DNA from: Anoplolepis gracilipes
Taxonomy: Eukaryota; Arthropoda; Insecta; Hymenoptera; Formicidae
Length of the DNA stretch: 64,000 nucleotides
NCBI RefSeq assembly: GCF_047496725.1
Contig: NC_132978.1
Span: 8,219,001-8,283,000, forward strand
Direction of reading: 5' to 3'
Position numbers and translations under genes: made by a program. Positions within the stretch are counted from its first letter, which is position 1. Each line of letters opens with the position of its first letter. Below the pieces are notes generated by a model that was not told the DNA's origin, made no database searches, and worked only from the letters and a program-made list of their open reading frames with translations. Of this stretch, positions 1 through 13,425 are shown one piece after another.

Positions 1-302
1 TTTGCCACGCTCGACTTGCGAGTCTGGAGCTTGGAAACCCAGTGAACTCGTTGCGCGCGCCGCGTCCATTCGAGTCCAATCGCGTTCCACGAGTGACACA
101 AATCTTTGCAATCAGAATCAGAGATTTTAGGTAGAAGCAAGAATGCGGTAAAGTTCTCTACCAGAACGTACTCAAATCTTGTAAACAAATTTTCTGGAAA
201 ATTCTCTCTCTGCTCTTTCAGATATTTTTATTCAAAATTCCAGCTAAAGAGAATGTTTTATTTTTTTGGCGCAACTTTCTCTAAAATAAGATTTTTTTAT
301 TG

Positions 303-671
303 TATATGCATTTTCTCTTATGCTTTTCACTCATACGAAAGAAAAACACAGAGTCACTTAACTTTCATGTGCTAGATTTGCAAATGTAGCGAAAAAACCT
401 AAATAGTTGTTTGTAAGATAAACACTTTTCACTTGCGTAACATTTTTATTTTTTTATCGCTAAGATTACAATAGAAATTACAAAGAATATATATATTTTA
501 TATTGTAATTTTAGCGATAAAAAAATTAAAATGTTACGCAAGTGAAAAGTGTTCATCTTACAAACAACTATTTAGGGTTTTCCGCTACATTTGCAAATCT
601 AGCACTTGAAAGTTAAGTGACTCTGTGTTTTTCTTTCATATGAGTGAAAAGCACAAGAGAAAATGCATATA
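303..671. repeat. long near-perfect foldback inverted repeat
   Basis: The left arm (303-473) and the reverse complement of the right arm (501-671) match over about 171 bases with only about eight to ten differences (roughly 95% by eye). The loop is 27 bases of AT-rich sequence. The outer end of the right arm runs into a TA microsatellite (to about 691). No transposase reading frame is present. It could be a foldback MITE whose terminal repeats make up the entire element, or a hairpin RNA locus. The near identity of the arms suggests recent origin or ongoing conversion. Confidence 0.85.
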
Positions 672-691
672 TATATATATATATATATATT
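667..691. repeat. (TA)n microsatellite
   Basis: Pure TA run adjoining the foldback repeat; it may be the target or a product of that insertion. Confidence 0.9.
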
Positions 692-2039
692 TACTGCATC
701 AGTTATCAATATTTAGTTAAGACATTGAATATATTACAATATAAGAGCAAAATTATCAGAGAGAATTTTTAAAAAAATTTTTCGAGTACAATTTCATGAA
801 AATTCTTTGATTTTCCAGTTTTCCATGTTTTTCCTGGGCATTCTTGTCCCCGAAAGTTAACGCAATATAATAAATAGAAACGCAAATGCATCTACTTAAA
901 ATCCATGTATGAAACAAAATTAAAAATGCGTGTAATTATATCCGATCAATCTAGCATGCTGTTACATTTTTAGGGCAAGATACTTTCACGAGTGCGCATA
1001 AAGGAAATTATTATACCGTTCTTTTAAGAGTCAATCTCCGCAATAAGAATGATATCGTATCGATACAAGTATCGATAAGATTATCCTAAGCGCGTATAGA
1101 GAGACGAACGTCCTGCCGTTTTCAAGTCAACGTCTGACGGCCGCCCATCGGAAAGGGATTTACCGTTCGCCGGGAGGATAATCGCGACGGGGAACGAAAC
1201 ACGTTAGGGATAATGCGCCTGTGTTGCGCGGGGCCATGGCAAAAACGCGGAAAAATCCGTTATGGATAAGAAGCGGGCTCAACAAGCCTAGATTAATATG
1301 AGGAAGAAGCGTGTTCCTGTCTCGGGCGTCGAACGTCAGCGAAAGACTCGAGCGCGTCATCGGCTACGGTAACTAAAAACGAGTTTCAGAGAGCCCAGGG
1401 ATCTCTTACAATCATTCCTTCCCCAGAAGTCGCGAGTTTAAGCCCCGAGCGACGGGCTACCAATTTCATTCGAACGTATCAGACGCTCCTACTACTAAAT
1501 CGCACAATCAATAGAAACATATTATTGTTAGTTCGCGGAATAGACAGAAGCACTTTGAGAGCTCAAAGCATAGATGAAAATCGCTATAAACGTTGAAGAG
1601 ATCGATTTTCAATTATATTTTTCATCACAAATCTGTATATATTTCTAAATATTAAAGACGCAAAATTAATCGAATTTCGCATAATGCATTGCATTTTGCG
1701 TCAATTGTATATGTATGTCCGCTGATGAATTGGTATTAAAAAGGAAGCAAGCATATAAAAATACGTTTGAAACGTCCTGTATCTACATCGATTTTCTTAT
1801 CACGAATATCTCGCGGAAATGCTGACGGAGAAACATTTCCGCGGTTCCGCATGCGGCTGAAAAATATCCGAGAGAAAGTAGCCTAGAGCTTGGCGATCGC
1901 GAGGCTCGGTCGATTATCGATGGCGGTGTATCATTAATTGTTTGCAACGAGGAACAATACCCTGGCTACCTCTTATCATCCGGCCTTATCGGACGCGCGG
2001 ACGATTAATCGATTGTTTTGATCGATCGGTATTTTCCGT

Positions 2040-2100
2040 GGCGGCGAGCGGTTCGCGAGCGCGCGAACCGTCAATTAATCGATCGACCGATTAACTACCC
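2040..2100. repeat. GC-rich hairpin
   Basis: CGGTTCGCG and its complement CGCGAACCG form a 9 bp stem with a four-base loop. CGATCG-rich sequence on each side extends the imperfect pairing. Confidence 0.4.
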
Positions 2101-2303
2101 TCGAAAGAGAGAGGGAGAGAGGAAGAGAGAAAGAATATCTGAACGTCTTGGGGATTATTCCCGTACTATCACATGGCGTCCGATTGTACTGTTCCCGAAT
2201 CGTTCCGATCCATCGCTCATCTCGTGCCGTTGCCTCCAGGCTAACCGCCACACGGCGGACTTTGCCGTAGCGCTCGTTTCTGTCCTACGGGTTTTGCTGT
2301 ACC

Positions 2304-2333
2304 GAGAGAGAGAGAGAGAGAGAGAGAGAGGAG
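2304..2333. repeat. (GA)n microsatellite
   Basis: About 15 GA units on the plus strand. Confidence 0.95.
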
Positions 2334-2793
2334 CTTAACCGCTCTTTTCGTTTCGTTACATCGCCGAACGAGCCGCTGTAACGTCGCGCCGTGAATATCA
2401 TACGCGATTACGTTTTATTGAACACGCGCGCGGCGCGATGTTCATCATCGGCGCGACGTTCATTGGTGGAACCAAGGGCGAATGAGCCCCCCTTTGCGAT
2501 GAAAATGATTTTAACGACGGATACTTTGATATTTTACGAATTTTTGACAATTAAGTTAATACTCTCTCTGTGCGTGCAAAAAATTTCAATTATTCATCTT
2601 GGATAAAATTATATACCCGCGTATCGAGTTGTACTCTTTCTACAATGTCTGTTGCTTTGCGACGTCTCTTCTTTGCTTTAACGATGCCATTGACTTCGAA
2701 GGTCGATTGCTGGAACTAGAGGGAAAGATAATGTCGAGCACTATACGAGTTTTCTCTGATATGGCGTTTAAAGGCATGTAATGCACGCATTCG

Positions 2794-2795
<2 letters not shown>

Positions 2796-2825
<30 letters not shown>
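2796..2825. repeat. poly-A tract (30)
   Basis: Thirty consecutive A. No retrotransposon body or target-site duplication was recognised beside it. Confidence 0.95.
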
Positions 2826-2826
<1 letters not shown>

Positions 2827-4535
2827 GCATCGTGAGCACATATAACACACTTATGGGAAATGGCATGTTTCCTCTTCAAACGTTATAGAGCCATTCGAAA
2901 CTTTGTAACAAATCATAATTACATGCGAGACGCTCCATTACAATTTTTGTCGCGCCGCAACTGATTCAACACACAGCGTGTAATGGTGTTTGTCCGCGCT
3001 CGAGCATTACACGACCGGACAAAAATCGTTATTGCCGCGGTTAATTGCTATACGACGAGTGTGCAGAAAGTAACGATCGCCAGACCGGTATCGCGATTAC
3101 TTCCCTGCGAGGTATTTCGCTCTCTGTCTCTCTTTTTTTTTTTTCTTTTGGCGCATATAAAGTCCGCTCGCTCAGAGAGCCGCGACCAAGTTATCCGCGC
3201 TTAGAATCGCGCGTGTAGAGGCCCTTCAGGCCTGAAATCGTCGTTTAATCGGTTCATCCGTGATTCGCGGAAATAAATAATATACGCGTTACACATTTCT
3301 TTATCTCTCTCTCTCTCTCTGAAATAGAGCCCTGCAGGCTCGAGCGATGCAGGTCTTGTCGTTGCGCCGAGAGTGCATCGCGAAATAAGGCGCGTTTACG
3401 TCTCACGGAAGACGGACGGATCGTTTTTCCCAGGCGTGCACTCCCGTTATCGTTATCCTCTCTCACGTTCGGACAGATCGTGGAACGCCGATCGCCGGTT
3501 AGATCTACGATGCAAAATACCGCGGATAGTCGCCCGTCGAGAGAGTCAATTGTGGTCCGCCGAGTCCCGCCGCGAGAGTTAAATGTTAAGGCGCAGGACT
3601 CTCGCTCGCTTAGCAGAGGAAATGGAGTACTCCGGTGACGTTCGCAATTTAGTGGTCGACATTACGCCTGTATTATCTTAATTCGCTATTGAGCGCGGAG
3701 GCTATATAGAGTGAGAGTGAAAGAGAAAGATACTATTGATGCATATCTTTATATCCTTGTAATTTATCTTTATATTCTTACAGCTTAGCTGTTTCTTTGC
3801 ACATTTCATACATTTATTTTTTTTAATACCATTTCACACACGTAAATATATTTTAGTTTTGAAGAAAAAATCATACCTATATATTGCGAGCAAACAGAAT
3901 TGAATAGAAAAAATTCTGAGAAATAGAATATCAATAGTGACATATGAAAGTATACATTCGTTAAATTCAACGAATCAAACGATCGAGTTGCACCTTTTTT
4001 TTCTCGATGTTAAAAAGATGTACTAACGGTATATTGCTTGTCTTTTTCTCATTTTTTTCTTCCGTACTCGTTTTCTCTCATGCTCGATATGCGTTTGCCT
4101 TCCACGCGTATAACTGTAACATCGAATAAAGAATTCTATCCATACGCATACGACCTGCCAGATGTAAGAATAGACTATGCAGATGATATGCAGATCAACT
4201 TTCAAAGTGACTCGAGGGACTTTGTCGATAATGTTCCTGGCAGATATATAGAGAGAAGTGATTTCTTTCTGACTGTGTAATTTTATTTCAATTCACGACA
4301 ATCATTATTCTTCTTGAAATATTACTGTCTTATAATTTAATTTATTACTATTTTTATATATTGTATATTCTATTAGAATTATTTTAATAAATTTAGTACA
4401 ATTTACAATGAATATTCTCTTCACAAGTTTGTTTAAAATTATGTTAAAAGAAACTAAGATTTACAATAAATTATACAATATCACCTGAGATTCTGGTAAA
4501 ACGTTACGCGATGCAAACAGCCGATTCCCTCTCAC

Positions 4536-4655
4536 AAGCAGTGGAGTATAGTAAACGCTTACTGCTACGCTTACTCGTCTGGAAAACTTTCTAATAACCT
4601 AGTGACATTCTGACCGTCAGGAAGGATTCGCTTGAATCAGAATTGCCGGCTGCGA
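4536..4655 (+). repeat. local duplication pair A, copy 1
   Basis: The core TGGAAAACTTTCTAATAACC followed by TAGTGACATT recurs in diverged form at 5208-5310 (TTGGAAAATTCTCTAGTAAC then CCAGTGACATT), with weaker similarity on both sides. No reading frame is shared, so it looks like an old non-coding duplication. Confidence 0.55.
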
Positions 4656-5207
4656 AGCGTAGCTACAGAACTTTTACGGATATCTATGATCAATAAAATT
4701 TTCTTTCCAGACTTCCGTCTTCTGTCAATGTGTTCAAAAGATTATATGATTATGATTAATATGCATGGTCATATATAACAAAAGCCACGACTTTCAAAAT
4801 AGTATAACTAGAATCTTTAACATTCCATATTTTGTAAAACTTTGATCTTTCTTTCTCTGTTAATTTTATTATATTAATATTTTTCTTTTAATATGCTGCA
4901 AAATATCTCAAGTGTCAAAATCTAATATAATCTCCCTCTTTACAAATTTATATTAATTACATATATTTTTATTCGCAACATCATACTATTGTTATATAAT
5001 ATAATCATATGTAATATATCGTACGTCATATGTAAGATGCTAATTGTAAGTAAATATATATTTACTGATTATTTTGGTTTTTAAATTAGCAGATCATAAA
5101 GCACCTCAATTAAAACACCCGTAGAAAATAAAAGTCTATCTTAATAAGAGCAGATATATAAGAACCCTGCGTGAACGAAACTAATTTTACGCCAACGATA
5201 CGTCGTA

Positions 5208-5310
5208 AAACAGTAATAGGGAAGTAACGCCTCGCGCTTGGCTTGCTTGCTGACTTGGAAAATTCTCTAGTAACCCAGTGACATTTCGTTTCCAGATGAA
5301 TCTGATTTTG
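5208..5310 (+). repeat. local duplication pair A, copy 2
   Basis: The second, diverged copy of the segment at 4536-4655, in the same orientation and about 670 bp downstream. The most similar stretch is roughly 5253-5286. Confidence 0.55.
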
Positions 5311-5941
5311 TCAGTCGACAAAACGATAATTGTTATCCGCAAATATTATTTTAACAATAACACCACGTATAATGTAGATTTATAGCATTTCGATAACTAT
5401 GTATTTTTGAATAGTTAATTAATTAAAAATATTTTAGTATTTTTAAATTAGTAATTAATTTTTCTTGCATCTTTGTCTTTAAAGATATAAAAAAAAAAGA
5501 ATTTCTGTATGTTTTATGAACATATATGATGATTTCTTCACAGATATATAATATAATTTTTAAAGCAATTACGGAGGAAGAGGTATTATCGGCACCTGAT
5601 GCGCTCGCGAGCGGAAACGCGCGGAACGCATCTGGCATCTCCTCGACGATTCGCAAACGTCGGCGAGAGATCACGCGAATCGCGAATCGACGCGAGAGCG
5701 AGCGAACGCAAAAGGGGGAAGGTAGCCGTCGATATATTAGTTATGCCCGAGGCAAGAAGTGAGAGACGAAGAAGTGGAGGCGAAGGCGAATTCTCTCCAC
5801 TGCCAAGGCGGCGTAAGGCGTGGTTTGTCCCTTTACTTTGCCTTTGCTTGCCTTTCTTGACTCGTATACTTGTTCGTTCGACCGCCGTTAGTCCGACAAA
5901 ACGCACGCGTGCGTTCCTATGCGTGTGTACACACCGTACCT

Positions 5942-5972
5942 GCGCGCGCGCGCGCACACACACACACACACA
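5942..5972. repeat. (GC)n-(CA)n compound microsatellite
   Basis: Alternating purine-pyrimidine tract, first GC then CA. Such tracts can adopt Z-DNA. Confidence 0.9.
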
Positions 5973-6424
5973 TACACAAATACGTATGTCGCTGTGCACA
6001 CAGAGTGTACCTTGAAAAGGTAAAAATTACAGACTTTGTCGTACATTTTAAAGCGCAATACACCAAGTTCGCACAAAAGATACGTCCTAAAGAATATAAA
6101 ATATATTCTTTTTAAATTTAAAAGATAGTTTAAAAATAGTTAAAAAAAAATTTTAAGCAGAGAAATGTGAGTTATACATTTTTATAATATTAATGTTTCT
6201 TTTATTTCATAAATGTGTGTTAACGTCATTTTTGTGTGTATCTTTGCTTATTCATCGAATTCATCTAAATCAAAATTTAAAGTCTTTTCTTTTTTCTTAC
6301 AAATATCATTTGTAAACTAAAAATAGCTAAGAGATGCGTTTTTAAAAACTTCAACGATTAGATATATTACGAATAATATCAACGCTTATAATACATTCCG
6401 TATGTCGTAGAAATACAACTTGGC

Positions 6425-6445
6425 GCGTGTGTGTGTGTGTGTGTG
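6425..6445. repeat. (GT)n microsatellite
   Basis: About ten GT units. Confidence 0.9.
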
Positions 6446-9400
6446 CACTAGGTACGTAGATATTTTAGATGCACGTCGTATACTACATACGTTTGCATAT
6501 GTAGGTTCGACTGGTTCACCTCCGCACGGCTGGCAACAACTAACGAGCAGCTGTCGGTGAGAGACCCGGCGACAATAACCCGTGCATTTTATATGTTTCT
6601 CTCTGTACTTATACGCGTCAATAGGTCCTCCTCCAACAAGGTTCTTGGTAAAGCCCCGCTGGTGCGCAAACGGATGATTGATAAGCCCGCCGGATCATCG
6701 ATATGCGGGTCTATATATTTGATTAAAAGAAGATATGTCAGCGTTTATTAGCTCAGGAATTTACCCGAACGATTCTCTTTTAATGCACTACTTTTGTAAC
6801 GTTAAATAATTGAAGAATACAAGTCGAATATATTCTCGGCTTTAAAAATATCCGAGTTACAAATGCAAGCAAGAAAATTTGTAACTTTAATGAATAACAA
6901 ATACTGTTATGGCAACATAAATATTTGAATAAAGATCAATTTTGATTTTAAGAGATTAGTGAGATAGTTACAATAACATCATAAATATTGCTTAATTGTT
7001 CGATTTATCGTAATTGGAGAGATTTGGAGAGAGGTTAAGAGAGAGGTCAGAGACCGACAGCTGTCAGACAAGCTGCACAGCACATGTGTAGGTATGTACA
7101 GTTTCAGTTATTACGAAATACTTCAAGGTCCAAAGGGCTACTACCGATTGTAGCAACGACGTATCACTACACGCGCACCGAGGTATTCCAGCAACGCATG
7201 CACGAGTCTCTCGACTGGTGCGTACGCATTCCAAGTAACGGCATCATCAGCGGTCGAATTCTTCCTCTGTCTCGAAGATCGACAAGCGCGGGTGGATGAT
7301 TTTTGTTACGTGTTGTTCTTGCTCTTTTTGATTTTCAAAAAAAAAAAAATCCTAGCCACAATTAGAAAATAAAATGTTTTTATGACTCTTGTAATTTTTA
7401 AAAATATATCCGTTTAGAGCTTTGATTTTTATTATTAATTCATGACTGAATTGAAACAAAAATTTTATTTTTTAAAGATACAAGAATTTAAAATAAGTTA
7501 TTGTGTCTAAAATAGTTTGTATAAAAACTAGTCAAAAAGATGATATCTCAAATGTTGGAAAGTTTACTAAAATGTTAATGATTTTTTAATATAAATTTCA
7601 CGATAATTATAAAAAATTATGGCAATAAAGAGCTAAGCAATACATGTCAGATAACATTAAATAACACTAAAAGTCTGGACGTTAAAGATTCAAAAAATTC
7701 AAAAGAGGTATTCTTTGTAAAAATATGGAATATAATGATTATATTATATCCATTAATTTAAATTAAAAAAACAAAGTATAAAAATATGATTCGTTCAGCT
7801 AAAAAATAACGTGTATTTTTAATAAATATTTACAGTTATGTGTTCCTAAAAAAAAATTATATTTAAAATTATTTATAATTAAAAATCTCTTAAAGAGAAA
7901 AGAAAAATATATTGATAATCTTTTGCATATATAAATTATACAGAGATAAAATCGATAAACAAAATAGACAAGAGATCAATAAAAGTACAAATTATCAGAT
8001 ATGTAAATATTGAAACTTATTCTACTTGCGTTAAAAATGTTACTCTTTTCCTACAAAAATCGCGATATATACAATGTATTCATAATTTGCAATAATTCCT
8101 GCGAATTGTATTAAGCGTTACAATAAAGTACAATGTTAAATGTGTTAGATACACTTAACATCGGATCGCCAATGATTCGAAAGACACGAAAGAGCGATGT
8201 TAATGTGCTCGGCGGAAGAAAGAAACGTAACACGTCTAGACGACGTCCGTATAAAAGTCGTAAAAGCGGCTTTAAAGAAAGAAGTGTCGAAAGAGGGATG
8301 TGACCGATGAAAGGAGAGAAGGGTCGACAGTAAATTAGAGGTGTATCTGTTGGTGGAAGAAAGAATAATTGGCATTACTACTCGAGGGTACGTCCCAAGT
8401 TGGCGAAAAACCTTGACGCCGCGTTATAATACATCCGGTCGACTGGTCTAATAAGATCGAATGATTTGCGATGATAATCTCATTCCATACCCGTTCCAAT
8501 CGAGATACACTATCAATCGCGTTCGGTAAATCATACTTGAACGAAATGAGCCTCGAAATGCGACGAGATAATAAATTACCGCTCGCCTGTCAATTAATTT
8601 TTATGACGCGACCACCTATAGTTAGCATATATATTAGACAAGTTTGTCGACGCGTAATTATCACAGATTGAGAACAAGGATTTTACATTTACCCAACCTG
8701 ATGATGCATAATTGTCGCGTGCGCTCGATAACAAGTTGCTGAAGAGAACTCTCATCAACTCCGTAGTATTGTGTGTACGTGTACATGTGTATGTGTGTGA
8801 TACATGTGCTTCTCTCAAGAGTGACATGAATCACAATAGATTTTTCATTTGCAAGCGATTGTCGATGGATAACTCGCGCATTAAATTTAAAAAAAATGCA
8901 TTTTAGAATGCATCGGTGATTCCAGGAAATAATATAAAATAGCTCTCGCGAATATATAGATGATATCGATGCTATATCTATGCGAATAACTCGATCCGTA
9001 TACATGGAAACAAAATTGGCAAGTCGAAGCCGATCATTCGTGTATAAGAGAGCTAGTTTGTGATATTTTACGAATAGATCTAGCAGACGCACCTGCCGGC
9101 AAATATAAAACGTAGCTAAACTTTCCGGCGCGGAAAATTTACCGATGGCTCTCGCGGGTGGAGATTGCTCTGCTATGTAATGATACGGATTTATAGGAAT
9201 TCACGACGAGGAACTAGGCGAGTATAACGTGAATTATTCATGAATCTCTCTTTCTCTCTCTTTCTTTAGAGAATATGACGAGGAAGCGGAAGGGAGCATA
9301 AATAAATTTTGCGGTCGCTAAAACGGTTCGAATGAAATTCAAATAGCATTCATGCGTACGATGCTTTTGAAGAATGTGCAAGGTGGTTGCATCCGCGTGA

Positions 9401-9596
9401 TTTATACGCGTCAAACTTTGCTATCTAACGTAGATCTAAATATAATACTTCAAAGACCATTGTACTTTATATTCAAATGGAATATCGTGATGATATCAAT
9501 GATAAAGCGATAATTATAAATCGATATCTTTAGTTTCATTATTTATAAGACAAAATCTATCTCGGTAATTTAATCGAGAAAGAGTCAAATTCACTC

Positions 9597-10054
9597 TCTA
9601 AATTTTTTAGAGTGGAATCTCACTCTCTCTTTTGAAGTCGAGTCTCACTTCAAGCAATAATGAAAATACTGCCAGTCGAAGTAGAGTGGAATTTTAATTT
9701 TTCGACAAAGTGAAATTATTCGCTTTTTATTGGATTTATCCTTCCTATTATCCACCCTAAAAAGAGTGACATTTCACTGTTTTTTTATGTACGTGGTCGC
9801 CTATGCCGCGCTGTTCTAACTTAAAAGTAACACACGGAAAGAACTACGCAGGCGATTTTACTTTAAATTGGAGTGAAGTTTCGAGTGTTAACTTTAAAGT
9901 AGTGAACTTTACTTTAAAAATAAGAGTGAAATTTTTCACTTTTTGCCTTAGAGTGAATAAATTCAATTTATTGAAGTGAATGTTTACTCCACATGGAGTG
10001 AACTGGTTAGTGACTCCATGATTAGAGTGAAAATTTCACTCTAAAAAATTTAGA
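9597..10054. mobile_element. MITE-like element with 30 bp terminal inverted repeats
   Basis: The left end (from 9597) reads TCTAAATTTTTTAGAGTG and then continues to CACTCT; the right end (10024-10054) is its inverted copy with a few changes over about 30 bp. The interior carries many GAGTGAA or TTCACTC boxes in both orientations (for example near 9612, 9652, 9760, 9880, 9931, 9953, 9975, 9998). It is about 458 bp and has no coding capacity. No clear target-site duplication was found, so the superfamily is unknown and the exact ends may be off by a few bases. Confidence 0.65.
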
Positions 10055-11060
10055 AAGCAAATTGCGATAATAGTTGTAATCAGAACAGGTATTTGCATAT
10101 TTTATAATTATTCGTAATCCATATATTAATATACAACTACATGATGTATTACGTTTTATCTGTAAGATATAATAGAATCAATATTTGTTTAGTAAAATTC
10201 TGCGAGCCGCACTCATCGCGCATCTCAGAACTTGGAGCTAGCTTCCTCGTAACTTCGTCGACGGCACGGCGATTTATCGATGCTGATCGTCAGCTATCGA
10301 GGAACAGAAGTACTCGGTGTCCCGTTATAAGGAGGATATTACGTGCAAAGGGTGCCCAGGGCGTTGATTGACCGATTAGAATATCGATTAATATCGTCGG
10401 GACGTTATCGATGTTTCACAAGAGCCATACCTGGCGCGTTGCGTAACGCAGTAAGCTCAATGTACGTAAAGTGAGATAAACTCGATATACATCGAAAATA
10501 TTATCAGCAGAAAACGTTCAACTGAATACTAAATCAAAATAATTTATTTGTTATAGCCGCGAGAAAGAGAGAGAGAGAGGGAGAGACGAAATAAATAAAT
10601 ATTTATGTTGCACGATTCGTGTTCCTGGGATTCGCCGTTACATCCCGAGGTCGCCAGGGTGCCTTTGTCGATCCGAGCGAAGGGTCTCGAACGTAGGGTC
10701 TTCGACCTGGTGGGCGCTACGAAGAGGAGAGTGCGCGGCTCCTCTCGCACGGGTTCCGTGGCGCGCACAGCCACTTTGCCACGACATAGTCATAAACATC
10801 TCTGAATGGAGACCACCCACCAATCTGTACGCTTCTTGGAACCGTTGTTGCGCGTTTTGCAAGAACACCGAGGGCGATCCTGCGGCAGTGTTTTTCCTCA
10901 GCTTGAGGGATTTCCGATTTCCTCACGAATGAGGATAAAAGCTACGTAGATACATAATACCAGGTCTTCGAAGAGTGACCTTTGAAATGTCTGAGGTTAA
11001 CGTGTGGTACATTGGCTTGTAATACAGTTATTAAAATCTTTAATTTTATATATTCTAAAT

Positions 11061-11139
11061 ATTCTACATCTTAAGAAAAATAACTTATATGTACAAAATT
11101 TATTAAATTATATACATTATTTTTCTTAAAAAGTAGAAT
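11061..11139. repeat. small imperfect hairpin
   Basis: ATTCTACATCTTAAGAAAAA (11061) pairs with the inverted copy ending TAAAAAGTAGAAT (11139): 23 bp arms with two mismatches around a 33 bp loop. AT-rich; no miRNA seed was recognised. Confidence 0.5.
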
Positions 11140-13394
11140 GTAAAAAATTTTAATTAGTATTTTTAGATAAAAAACAACAACGGAATAATATTTTGTCATG
11201 TAAAATTAACATTTACACAAAGAATCGTGTCGATATGGCTGGCATTAAATGATTCAATGGAGAATTAGTTGCTGGTATCGAATGCGCATGATAGAATTGA
11301 CGTACGGCACGGTTGAATGCTTTGCAGAATGAATGGACGAATCCTTGCGGAATTACCTACAGGCCAGGTATTGTTACTATCGCATGATGCGATGCGCCCT
11401 TCGAGATCCTCTTATTGGCGCGAGAGTCATACAGAAGTGAGATCGATATCTCGTATAAGCCGCGCAAAGAATTATTAGCGTCATTACCTTTGTCATAAGA
11501 TAGTTAATGGTCGGCTATCTTGATCACGGCTACGGTCGTGACAGTTTGATCGTTTGTACGAAACGATTAGTCATTTTGTAACTTCCTGCGATATTAATCG
11601 CGACGTGGATCTATGCGCACGCGTCATCCGAGCGCACTTTAAGCGGCCCGATTCCGTGCGAAGAAAGAATTATGCAACTGCGAGCAAACGACCTAAATAC
11701 TGTTATCGTGGGCACTTTTCACAAAAAGTTGTAAAATCTAGAAGTACAAATGATCGCAATCGCGAATTAATTTATCGGCAACGAACGAAATCGCGCCGTA
11801 GGAATGCCAATGTATGATCCGCCGCTGTATAATTTATTCTCGTGCTATACAAAAAATATTATAAAATCATAATGTTTTGTCGAGAAAGTTAAGTACACAT
11901 TGGTCGTATTACAAATGCAAGAAATGACTAGTCAATCTTGTTTTATCACTTACTCCGATCGTAATTACGCAAGCAATAAAAGATTGTACATGTTTCGTAA
12001 TACGTCAAACTTAAGCAAACGACATAATTTTCTATTTTTTTTTTTTTTGTTAATTTCAAATAATATTCTTGAAAAAACGTATTATTACTGTATATTGCCA
12101 CAATCAACGGTAAAATTATTTTATGACATTTATTACTATTAATACTTAAAATATTTGAAGAGTAAAAGTTCGAAAGAGAGAAATTATTGCAGCTACATGC
12201 GTATTTCGCGATTTCGCAACGCGATCGCGCGCGACGTAGCTCAATAAATTATGCGGATGTTTCCGCAATTTTCCACGACAGATATTTCCGCGATCTCGCT
12301 AATCAGCGGCTTTCGCAGCCGCGAGAAACGAGCTCTCTTCATCTTCGATCGACGTTCGGCGATGAAAAACGCACCGGCCGCGAGAGAGCCGGTGCAACCG
12401 CATCGCAAACACCGCACAGTTTGATTTCACGGGCGGTCGTAAAACATCAAGTCGGTCGATTCGTAGCATATGCAGCGTCTGCCTGCGAGAGGAGGAGATG
12501 AAAGAGGAGAAGGATGAAGAGGAGGACGCGGTGGTCTGGGGTTTCTCCGTCCATTTGCAGCTGCTTCTGGATCGGTGGCAACCGTCCGCCCGCCCGCCTG
12601 CCTCTCTTCACGACTCACGCAATTTTATACGCGGCTGCATCTACGACGAAAAACCGGTCGACGAGGATCGCTAGCGCTCGGCGAAGGTGTATCGAGAGAC
12701 CACGGGGCGAATTGCTCCTCTCTCGGTCCCGTAAACGAGCGAACACGATCGAAGGTGAGAGTAAAAGAAGAGATTAGATCGTAAAAGCGGGGCGAACGGT
12801 GCGCGTCCGCGAGAGAGTATTACGATGAGAGAGAAACGGCCATCGAGATGAGAGAGAGTCGAGCTCGTTCCGCATCGACCTCCGATCGGTCGATGCAGAT
12901 GCTGAATGCAGATGCATCGTGGCCGCTCTTGCTACGGCCGATTACGCAAGAACAAGAGTGGCAGAAATCTTGCTTGAGATGCATAAGCAACGTACGCCGT
13001 ATATGTACAAAGACCTTGGATCTTTTCTACAAAAATCCGTGCTGCTAAATAACACACGAGTAATTTTTTTGTGTCAAGAGCAATTAGATCGTAAAACGCT
13101 ACGAACATAAACATTATATGTCAGATATTTATAATGTACAAAATGAAGAATGCAGATTATCTTTTCGTGCGTATAATTTGCTTGCTAAATAAGCGTGTTA
13201 AATAAGCATCGTTTACCTTATTCTGAGATTTCTGTTCTGACCGTTTATAGCCCTCATTTTCATACCAAGTTTCATATGTACACATTTAACGAGTCATGAT
13301 CACGCTCGCCGTTTTGTTTGTTCTCATAATTTCGAGTTATTAATATCACGCTTGGTTTCGAAATAATTTTATAGAGACCGTACGCACAGCCTAT

Positions 13395-13425
13395 CCACAC
13401 ACACACACACACACACGCGCGCGCG
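13395..13425. repeat. (CA)n-(CG)n compound microsatellite
   Basis: CA repeats passing into CG repeats; alternating purine-pyrimidine. Confidence 0.9.

Larger units (their letters stand above)
692..9596. other. non-coding stretch
   Basis: No convincing exon on either strand. CpG-rich blocks lie near 1.1-1.5, 1.8-2.5, 3.1-3.6 and 5.6-5.95 kb; the open frames there lack splice support or family resemblance. AT-rich sequence fills 3.7-5.5 and 6.0-8.1 kb. It holds microsatellites and duplication pair A. Confidence 0.5.

Noticed and set aside
5586..6015. Open frames of 137-138 codons on both strands
   Set aside because: They are Arg/Ser-rich or run through a GC/CA microsatellite, and both strands are open together, as expected from CpG-rich low-complexity DNA. 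No domain or splice support.
10544..10926. Overlapping open frames in a GC-rich block
   Set aside because: Three minus-strand frames and one plus-strand frame are open at once; none resembles a known family and no splice-bounded exon fits.
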